DNA from: DASREM01 sp035652095
GTDB lineage: Bacteria; Acidobacteriota; Terriglobia; Terriglobales; Acidobacteriaceae
DNA: 64,000 nucleotides
NCBI GenBank assembly: GCA_035652095.1
Contig: DASREM010000045.1
Coordinates: 1 to 64,000, forward strand
Direction of reading: 5' to 3'
Position 1 is the stretch's first letter. The number at the start of each line of letters is the position of its first letter. The notes beneath the pieces are model-generated. The model did not search any database and was not told the origin of the DNA. It worked only from the letters and a program-made list of their open reading frames with translations. This document shows, in pieces, positions 58,168-64,000 of this stretch. The translations under genes were made by a program, and so were the position numbers.

Positions 58168-58992
58168 CTACGACCCGTGAGCGGCCATGGTCATCGGCTC
58201 GTCCGAGTGATCCGGAACCGCCGAATTGGCATGCTCTTTGAGGGTCCGGGCAACCGTAGCCACCCAAATCTTAGATGCTCCCGCGCGGCGTAGCATGCGT
58301 GCGCACTCGGACGCCGTAGTTCCCGTGGTCAGGACATCGTCTACCAGCAGGACCTCATGCCCATAGACCTGGTCCGGGGCGGTCACGGCGAAGGCGCCAC
58401 GCATATTTTCGCGGCGCTGGTGGCTGCTGAGGCCGATCTGAGAACGGGTCTCGCGCTTGCGCTCCAGCGCTTTGGGGCACATGACAAGCCGCTCACCCGC
58501 CGGCTTCAGCCTGCAGGCGGCCCGGGCAATCAACTCGGACTGGTTGAAGCCGCGTTCCCGCAACTTGCGAACGTGCAACGGCACAGGTACGACAAGAACT
58601 TCAGAGGCGGCGAAACCTGGCGCCATTCCAGCAATCACCTCGGCAAGCATGCGCCCCAGGACATTGGCGGCGGGACGCACCTGCTCATACTTGAGAAGGT
58701 GGATCAGTTCGCGCAAGCCGCCGCTATAACTGCCGTAGGCGGCGGCGCGTTCGAATGGAGGATCGAGGCGCAGGCACAGGCCGCACTTGGGCTCGCCGTA
58801 TTGGCCGGAGAAGGCGTGTTCGCTCGCCAGCCGCTCACCGCATACAGAGCACACTCCGCCCGCGATGGGGCGCATGGCGGCAAGGCATTCCAGGCAAACC
58901 GGCAAGCGTGAAATATTGGTGAGGGGAGTACCGCAAAGACGACAGTCGGCGGGGAACAGAGTGGCAAATAGACCTTCCGCCAAGCCACCCAT
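58168..58992 (-). CDS. comF: ComF family phosphoribosyltransferase-like protein
   Basis: From the ATG at 58992 the 274-residue protein has N-terminal zinc fingers (CRLCG, CLEC, CSVCG, CGLC) and a PRTase domain with VPVPLHVRKLRERGFNQSELIA, QIGLSSHQRRENMRGAF (cited in part), and the PRPP loop VLLVDDVLTTGTTASEC. ComF participates in DNA uptake or repair in competent bacteria; in many Gram-negatives its role is uncertain. The frame extends to 59151, but the start at 58992 fits family length. The short gap to the HNH gene suggests an operon. Confidence 0.9.
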   Translation of the reverse strand: MGGLAEGLFATLFPADCRLCGTPLTNISRLPVCLECLAAMRPIAGGVCSVCGERLASEHAFSGQYGEPKCGLCLRLDPPFERAAAYGSYSGGLRELIHLLKYEQVRPAANVLGRMLAEVIAGMAPGFAASEVLVVPVPLHVRKLRERGFNQSELIARAACRLKPAGERLVMCPKALERKRETRSQIGLSSHQRRENMRGAFAVTAPDQVYGHEVLLVDDVLTTGTTASECARMLRRAGASKIWVATVARTLKEHANSAVPDHSDEPMTMAAHGS

Positions 58993-59165
58993 CCACGAGA
59001 CCACAGGGGATCGTTCGACACTCCTGGTCCCGGAGACCCGAGTTGAATTCCCGCTACTGCTGAAGACGAACCTCCCGCATCCAGTCGGTTCGGCGGGGGC
59101 TCCCGCTGGACGAATCCTATTCAGTATAGCGAGCCGGAATAGCGGGCGCAATGCACGGTGTCACC

Positions 59166-59375
59166 TTAGGCAGCAATGTGGTGGGGCAAAACGCTTTCCT
59201 TGCGCGGCTTAACCTGCACCATGATCGAGCGATAGGTGCGCCGGAAGCAGTCGCCACAACGGACGGGGCGCATGAGAAACAGCGGCAGAAGGAATTTTTC
59301 TGTGAAGGTCCGTGGCCGGGATCGGTACCCCTCAGAACAGCCACACTCGGTGCAGTAAAACTGTCTCGGCGACAT
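59166..59375 (-). CDS. Small zinc-ribbon-like protein
   Basis: The 69-residue protein has two cysteine pairs, CTECGCSEG (residues 8-11) and CGDCFRRTY (40-43). A hydrophobic stretch lies between them (FLLPLFLMRPVR). The C-terminus is basic. Its layout (CxxC, then a LLLPL-type segment, then CxxC-RR-Y) is that of short membrane-associated zinc ribbon proteins I have no name for. AGGGGA precedes the ATG. It lies between comF and the OPT transporter, on the comF strand. Confidence 0.65.
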   Translation of the reverse strand: MSPRQFYCTECGCSEGYRSRPRTFTEKFLLPLFLMRPVRCGDCFRRTYRSIMVQVKPRKESVLPHHIAA

Positions 59376-59576
59376 TGCGGGTCCCCTAGGTACTGGCCAG
59401 AGAAAGCACTGCCATTTTCTATCATAACAAACTAAGTAGCTGACGAAAAGCGCATCTCAGCAGAAATGGACCTAAGCATGAGGGATGGGGTGCACTTGTC
59501 ATGCAGGCGTTATGCGTGCTAACGTGCGCCCGTCCTTTAATATCGTGTACCCTCAACACTTGCGAGGTTTCCACTC

Positions 59577-61637
59577 ATGAGCACTCAAACTGCGGTTAAG
59601 CCCCCGGAGAGTTCGAAAGCCTACCGGCCCTACGTCCCCCAAACCATGGAGATGAGGGAATTCACCTTCCGGGCGGTGCTGCTCGGCATGCTCATGACGG
59701 GGATTCTGGGAGCAGCCAATGCCTATCTCGGCCTGCGCGCCGGAATGACGATTGCCGCGACCTACCCTGCGGCGGTGATCGGAATGGCGGTATTGCGCAT
59801 CTTCAAGGGCTCCATTCTCGAAGAGAATATCGCGCGTACCGTGGGCTCGATTGGAGAGTCGGTAGCGGCCGGGGCGGTGTTCACGATTCCGGCGTTCGTG
59901 ATGGCCGGGCTGTGGCCGGGGTTAACGGCGGACCGTTATTGGACCGCGGTCGCGCTGATGATTATCGGCGGCACATTGGGCATCTTGTTTGTAACGCTGC
60001 TGCGGCGCGTAATGGTGGAAGATACCGACCTGCCCTTCCCGGAATCGGTAGCGGCCTCGGAGATTCACAAAGCGGGCCAGCAGGGATCGCGAGCGGCGAA
60101 AATTCTTTTCGCCAACATGGGGTTTGGCGGCTTGATGTACCTCCTGGGAGCCATCAATGTCTTCAGTCCCAGCAATGCCTTCACCATCAACATCGGAAAC
60201 ATCGGCAAGAAGCTTCTGCTGCGGACGGGGACGAATCCCAATGTCGCAACCACCATCACTGGTGGCGCGTCCATCTTCAGCGCTCCGGATATCAGCCCCG
60301 CATATCTCGGCGTGGGATTCATTATCGGGCCGCGCCTTGCCGCGCTGAACTTCGCCGGGGGCGTGCTGGCATGGGGATTGCTGGTTCCACTGCTAACGTT
60401 CGTACTCGGTCCTTACATTCAGGGCGGCCTGCCCGCGGGGCAGACGGTGAGTTGGGAACTGCTGGCGGGTGCGATTTACTTTTCGATTGTGCGACCCATC
60501 GCCGTCGGCGGCATGTTGGTCGGCGCTTCTTACACCTTGTTCAAGATGCGCAAGCAGCTTGCGGCGGGCATGGCACGCGCGGTGTCGGATTTGAAAAAGT
60601 CCGCGGCGGCGCACCAGGCAAGCGATCGCACCGAACGCGACCTGCCGGCGAAGCTGGTGTTCGCGGGCATCGGCGTGGTGCTGGTGGCCATGATCCTCCT
60701 CTATCACTACTTCATCTCGAGTGCGGGGAACCTGACCAGTTCGCAAGTATGGACCGGCGCCATCGTAGCCGCGGTGGTGATGATCATCCTGGGATTCTTC
60801 TTTGCCGCGGTTTCTGGAAACCTGGTGGGACTGATCGGGTCGTCGAACAACCCGGTTTCAGGGCTGACGCTCTGCACGCTGGTAGTGGCCGCATTGCTCA
60901 TGGTGGCGCTTGGCGTCTCAGGAGCGGGTGGAGTGGCTGCAGTACTGGGAGTAGCGGCGGTGGTCTGCGTGTCTTCGGCCGTGGCCGGCGAGATGCTGCA
61001 GGATTTGAAAGTCGGACACATCCTGGGCGGCACGCCCTCGAAGATGCAGATCGGCGACTTGTTTGGAGTCGTGGTGGCTTCGCTGGTGCTATTTGTGCCG
61101 CTGGCGATCCTGGACAAAGCGTATCACTTCGGAACCGCCGCCCTACCCGCACCGCAAGCCGGATTGATGGCGATGCTGTCGAAGGGCATCGTGGGCGGAG
61201 ACATGGCCTGGCCCCTGGTCATCGTCGGCATTCTGATGGGACTTGCCATGATCATGATCGAGGTGAGGAGCGTGATGCTCTTTGCCGTCGGCATGTACCT
61301 GCCCCTGGGCACTACGTTTGCCATCTTCGTCGGGGGCGTCATTCGCTGGGTCACCGATAGAATGCGCGACCGGCGGAACTTCAACGAAGCGCAGAAAGCG
61401 CGCGTGGATAACGCCGGCGTGCTGACAGCATCGGGATTGATCGCGGGCGAGGCGCTGTGCGGGTTGGTGATTGCCGGACTGGTGGGCACGGGGCACGACG
61501 TGACATTGTTCAAGTGGACCGTGCCCTTCATCGTCTCGCTGATCGCATTGGCTGTGATTCTGGTGGCCATGGTGCGCGTGCCACTGGCGAATGCCGGACG
61601 ACCGGAGGATCCGGCTCCGCCAACCGCGATTATGTAG
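59577..61637 (+). CDS. OPT family oligopeptide transporter
   Basis: The 686-residue protein has about 16 hydrophobic segments. It starts with the OPT/YSL pattern (MEMREFTFRAVLLGMLMTGILGAANAYLGLRAGMTIAATYPAAVIGMAVLR, cited in parts: YLGLRAGMTIA, YPAAVIGMAVLR), PFPESVAASEIHKAG and GSSNNPVSGLTLCTL. OPT proteins import oligopeptides or metal-chelator complexes in symport with protons; substrate unknown. A GAGG site precedes the ATG at 59577. It stands alone; the downstream hairpin H7 separates it from yggS. Confidence 0.92.
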   Translation: MSTQTAVKPPESSKAYRPYVPQTMEMREFTFRAVLLGMLMTGILGAANAYLGLRAGMTIAATYPAAVIGMAVLRIFKGSILEENIARTVGSIGESVAAGAVFTIPAFVMAGLWPGLTADRYWTAVALMIIGGTLGILFVTLLRRVMVEDTDLPFPESVAASEIHKAGQQGSRAAKILFANMGFGGLMYLLGAINVFSPSNAFTINIGNIGKKLLLRTGTNPNVATTITGGASIFSAPDISPAYLGVGFIIGPRLAALNFAGGVLAWGLLVPLLTFVLGPYIQGGLPAGQTVSWELLAGAIYFSIVRPIAVGGMLVGASYTLFKMRKQLAAGMARAVSDLKKSAAAHQASDRTERDLPAKLVFAGIGVVLVAMILLYHYFISSAGNLTSSQVWTGAIVAAVVMIILGFFFAAVSGNLVGLIGSSNNPVSGLTLCTLVVAALLMVALGVSGAGGVAAVLGVAAVVCVSSAVAGEMLQDLKVGHILGGTPSKMQIGDLFGVVVASLVLFVPLAILDKAYHFGTAALPAPQAGLMAMLSKGIVGGDMAWPLVIVGILMGLAMIMIEVRSVMLFAVGMYLPLGTTFAIFVGGVIRWVTDRMRDRRNFNEAQKARVDNAGVLTASGLIAGEALCGLVIAGLVGTGHDVTLFKWTVPFIVSLIALAVILVAMVRVPLANAGRPEDPAPPTAIM

Positions 61638-61645
61638 TTCACTTG

Positions 61646-61724
61646 AATGCAGAAAGTCAGAAGTTAGAATGCAGAAGACAAAGGACGTTTCTACTTCTGC
61701 AATCTGCCTTCTGACTTTTGCATT
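61646..61724. repeat. Intergenic hairpin H7 (AATGCAGAAAGTCAGAAG units)
   Basis: The left arm 61646-61677 and right arm 61694-61724 (CTTCTGCAATCTGCCTTCTG, then ACTTTTGCATT) pair around a 16-nt loop. The element lies between the OPT gene and yggS, 5 nt before the yggS ATG, so yggS must be translated through or just after it. Confidence 0.65.
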
Positions 61725-61729
61725 TTGTC

Positions 61730-62428
61730 ATGTCTATCGTTGAGAACATCGCACGCATTCGGGAACGTGTGGGGGCGGCGGCGCGGCGGGCCGGGCGGAA
61801 TCCTGCTGAGATTGAGTTGATGGGGGTCAGCAAGACGCATCCACCGGAGCGGATCCGCGAAGCGTATGCAGCCGGGCTGAGGCTGTTCGGCGAAAATCGG
61901 GTGCAGGAGTTTGCCGGGAAAGCGCCGGCATTAGGCGCACTCGCCGGCGCAGAGTGGCACCTCATAGGGCATCTACAAAGCAACAAGGCCATCAAAACGG
62001 CACAGCTTTTCAGTGCCGTGGACTCAGTGGATTCGAGCAAACTTGCGCAAAAGTTGAATATCGCCGCAGAGCAGGCCGGGAAGAAGCTTGCGGTGCTGAT
62101 TGAGATCAACATTGCCGGAGAAGATGCGAAGAGCGGCGTTGCGCCCCGGTCTGAGGAGCTGGAGAATTTGCTGAGCGGCGCTCCCCAGTGGGAACAGCTA
62201 TCTATACGGGGGCTGATGGCGATTCCTCCCTTTACCGAGGACGCGCAACAGGCGCGCCCGTATTTCAAGAAGCTGCGCGAGTTGAGAGATGAGATTGCGG
62301 CGCGCAAGCTGCCGTCTGTCAGTATGGATGTGCTGTCGATGGGCATGTCGCATGACTTCGAGGTGGCGATCGAAGAGGGCTCTACCTGCGTGCGGGTGGG
62401 GACAGCGATTTTTGGGCAGAGAGGTTGA
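61730..62428 (+). CDS. yggS: YggS family pyridoxal-phosphate homeostasis protein
   Basis: The 232-residue protein shows the COG0325 blocks: ELMGVSKTHPPERIREAYAAG (Lys37-type PLP lysine in VSKTH), LFGENRVQEF, EWHLIGHLQSNKAIK, LVEINIAGEDAKSGV (written IEINIAGEDAKSG), MAIPPF, LSMGMSHDFEVAI and VRVGTAIFG. It binds PLP without catalysis and buffers vitamin B6. ATG at 61730; no clear ribosome-binding site because hairpin H7 lies upstream. The next gene yggU is downstream, a common pairing. Confidence 0.94.
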   Translation: MSIVENIARIRERVGAAARRAGRNPAEIELMGVSKTHPPERIREAYAAGLRLFGENRVQEFAGKAPALGALAGAEWHLIGHLQSNKAIKTAQLFSAVDSVDSSKLAQKLNIAAEQAGKKLAVLIEINIAGEDAKSGVAPRSEELENLLSGAPQWEQLSIRGLMAIPPFTEDAQQARPYFKKLRELRDEIAARKLPSVSMDVLSMGMSHDFEVAIEEGSTCVRVGTAIFGQRG

Positions 62429-62484
62429 GTCCCACTTCTCGAAAACCTGAGAAGCCGGGAACCCCTCCGAATTTCGTTGTTGAC

Positions 62485-62772
62485 ATGATTCCGATACAAG
62501 AGAATGCCGGAGCAGTAACGTTTTGTGTGCGCGTTCATCCTCGCGCCCGGAAAGACGCCATCACCGGCCAGTTTGGCGATGCGCTGAAGATTTCGCTCCT
62601 TGCGCCTCCAGTGGAAGGCAGAGCCAATGAGGCTTGTGTTGAATTTTTGGCAAAACTTTTGAAGGTGCCACGGTCGTCAATTAGTATTGCTGCCGGCCAG
62701 AGCGGCAGGAATAAGGTGATTCGAGTTACTGGCATCACCGCAAACGAGATTCGCGGACGATTGGGTGTTTGA
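62485..62772 (+). CDS. yggU: DUF167 (YggU) family protein
   Basis: The 95-residue protein from ATG 62485 has the DUF167 pattern: VTFCVRVHPRARKDAITG, ALKISLLAPPVEGRANEACVEFLAKLL (cited in part as LAPPVEGRANEACVEFL), and IAAGQSGRNKVIRVTGI. It is a small alpha/beta protein of unknown function often encoded near yggS/proC. An earlier TTG at 62425 overlaps the yggS stop and would add 20 hydrophilic residues; no clear ribosome-binding site distinguishes the two. Confidence 0.88.
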   Translation: MIPIQENAGAVTFCVRVHPRARKDAITGQFGDALKISLLAPPVEGRANEACVEFLAKLLKVPRSSISIAAGQSGRNKVIRVTGITANEIRGRLGV

Positions 62773-62790
62773 GGTTTCTCAGGAGCCACA

Positions 62791-64000
62791 TTGAGCTTCT
62801 CCGAGCGCTTAGTTGAAATTCGTGATGGCTTCGAGCGGCCCTTCTGGATCGCCAACATCAGCGAAATATTTGAGCGACTGTCCTATTACGGGGCGTTCGC
62901 TTCCCTTGCACTGTATCTCCAGGAAAAACTGAATTTCTCGACCGAGCAGACCGGGACACTCACCGGGATTTTTGGGGGAATGGTGTGGTTCCTGGCGATC
63001 TTTGGTGGCGCGGTCGCGGACCGGATCGGTTTTCGTCGCGCGCTTTCGATGGCGTACCTGATCCTGGCGGTCGCGTATTTTCTCATCGGTTCCATTGCGG
63101 CGCCGTGGCTGGCGCCTGTGCGCAACGCAGTGCCGCTCGGGCTGTTTGTAGGGGTAGTCCTGATTCTGCCTGCGCTCGGCATTGCCCTGGTGAAGCCGTG
63201 CGTGGTGGGCACAACAGCACGAGCATCGAAGGAGAACGTTCGCTCGATTGGCTACTCGATCTACTACACCCTGGTAAACATCGGCGGCGCACTCGGACCT
63301 TTGTGCGCTTCTGCCGCGCACGAGCACCTTGGAGTGGAAAACGTGTACCGGCTCGCCGCACTGAGCGTGTTCGCCATGTTTTTCCTGGTGCTGTTGTTGT
63401 TCCGTGAACCGCGCAAGCCGGGAGATGCGCCCCCGCCGTCGGTGGGAACAGTCGTACGCAATCTATTCGTGGTCATGGGCAATTACCGCTTTATGGCGTT
63501 TCTTGTGCTGTTCAGCGGGTACTGGGTGGTCTTTTGGCAGCAATACATAAGCCTGCCGGGATACATTCACAACTACATCAACTCGGACGCGAAAGTGGAA
63601 GCGATTCTTGTCACCGACGGTTTGACGGTGATCTGCCTTACGTTGGCGGTAAACTTCCTGACCCGCAAAATTCCAGCATTCCAGGCCATCATCCTGGGGA
63701 CGGTCATTACTTCGGTCTCGTGGTTAATCCTCGCATTCAGGCCGACGGTGTGGGGTGCTGTGCTTTCCCTGTTCGTTTTAGCCTTGGGAGAGATTATCCA
63801 GTCGCCTCGCTACTACGAATACATTTCACGGCTTGCGCCACCGGGACAGCAAGGGACCTACATGGGATTCGCGTTCCTGCCGATCGGAATCGGATCGCTG
63901 ATCGGAGGCTGGTTTGGTGGGATGCTGGTTCATCATTTCGGGGAAGTTCTGCACGAGCCGAACAAGATCTGGTGGGTGGTAACTGGGGTGGGGCTTGGGA
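62791..64000 (+). CDS. POT/PTR-type MFS transporter, 3'-truncated by window
   Basis: A TTG start at 62791 with AGGAG five bases before gives an open frame to the window end (403 codons). It begins LSFSERLVEIRDGFERPFWI and contains NISEIFERLSYYGAFASLALYLQEKLNF, GGAVADRIGFRRALSMAYLIL (cited in part as GAVADRIGFRRAL), and KENVRSIGYSIYYTLVNIGGALGP. The ExFERLSYYG motif is the PTR2/POT family signature. It probably imports di-/tripeptides with protons. The C-terminus lies beyond the window. Confidence 0.88.
   Translation, partial: MSFSERLVEIRDGFERPFWIANISEIFERLSYYGAFASLALYLQEKLNFSTEQTGTLTGIFGGMVWFLAIFGGAVADRIGFRRALSMAYLILAVAYFLIGSIAAPWLAPVRNAVPLGLFVGVVLILPALGIALVKPCVVGTTARASKENVRSIGYSIYYTLVNIGGALGPLCASAAHEHLGVENVYRLAALSVFAMFFLVLLLFREPRKPGDAPPPSVGTVVRNLFVVMGNYRFMAFLVLFSGYWVVFWQQYISLPGYIHNYINSDAKVEAILVTDGLTVICLTLAVNFLTRKIPAFQAIILGTVITSVSWLILAFRPTVWGAVLSLFVLALGEIIQSPRYYEYISRLAPPGQQGTYMGFAFLPIGIGSLIGGWFGGMLVHHFGEVLHEPNKIWWVVTGVGLG

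Noticed and set aside
59912..61360. 482-codon open frame inside the OPT transporter gene
   Set aside because: It overlaps a strongly supported transporter in another frame and shows Arg/Gly/His-rich shadow composition without motifs.

Overview
The window looks like a chromosomal segment of an Acidobacteriota bacterium, probably class Terriglobia (Koribacter/Sulfotelmatobacter-like). This is inferred from gene content, not from a marker gene. Supporting content: HAF-repeat and FG-GAP/VCBS secreted proteins, a TIGR03118 protein, a CadC-like membrane winged-helix regulator, a DUF507 pair, a fused LptC-LptA protein, a DUF4139 protein with an inserted carboxypeptidase-regulatory domain, and Gram-negative LPS export genes. 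The base composition is GC-rich throughout. No rRNA, tRNA, CRISPR array, prophage or classical IS transposase was found. Most of the window is ordinary housekeeping and secreted-protein chromosome.

Layout. 1-2.9 kb: a decayed SGNH-hydrolase-like gene at the left edge, a HAF-repeat protein, a DUF2911 protein and a small FmdB-type zinc ribbon. 2.9-9.4 kb (minus strand): the glycine cleavage system gcvT-gcvH-gcvPA-gcvPB, followed by a GT-C/TPR membrane protein. 9.6-14.4 kb: small zinc-ribbon, ABM-like and hypothetical genes, a second HAF-repeat protein and a methylmalonyl-CoA mutase catalytic subunit. 14.5-17.2 kb: a two-gene IorAB-type molybdenum hydroxylase. 17.4-22.2 kb: a very large VCBS/Ig-repeat protein and a secreted cupin. 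22.4-28.1 kb (minus): the conserved cluster lptCA-lptB-rpoN-hpf. 28.2-33.8 kb: aldo/keto reductase, DUF4139 protein, TIGR03118 protein, orphan BrnA-like antitoxin. 33.9-40 kb: recJ, a hypothetical gene, two coupled DUF507 genes, a decayed S23 four-helix-bundle gene, a GltD-like oxidoreductase and queG. 40-53 kb: CPBP protease, secreted proteins, response regulator, CadC-like regulator, GtrA plus CDP-alcohol phosphotransferase, cspA, YihY and a large Ig/IPT secreted protein. 53-64 kb: a GIY-YIG cassette, S9 peptidase, a second S23 cassette, HNH nuclease, comF, OPT transporter, yggS, yggU and a POT-type transporter cut by the right edge.

The most unusual signal is intergenic. Three roughly 0.45-kb cassettes each consist of one small ORF placed between long inverted repeats: GIY-YIG at 53144-53593, S23 at 36901-37366 and S23 at 57101-57556. 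In each case the flanking repeat supplies the end of a reading frame. Next to the GIY-YIG cassette (53622-53725) lies an ORF-less copy that looks like the same element with its ORF deleted. A very similar copy occurs about 20 kb away at 33362-33437. Seven further intergenic hairpins (about 34-86 bp), built of short tandem units but each with its own sequence, lie between other genes. I read these as mobile, MITE-like 'ORF-in-a-hairpin' elements. The S23 versions resemble the intervening sequences known from 23S rRNA, but here they sit between protein genes.
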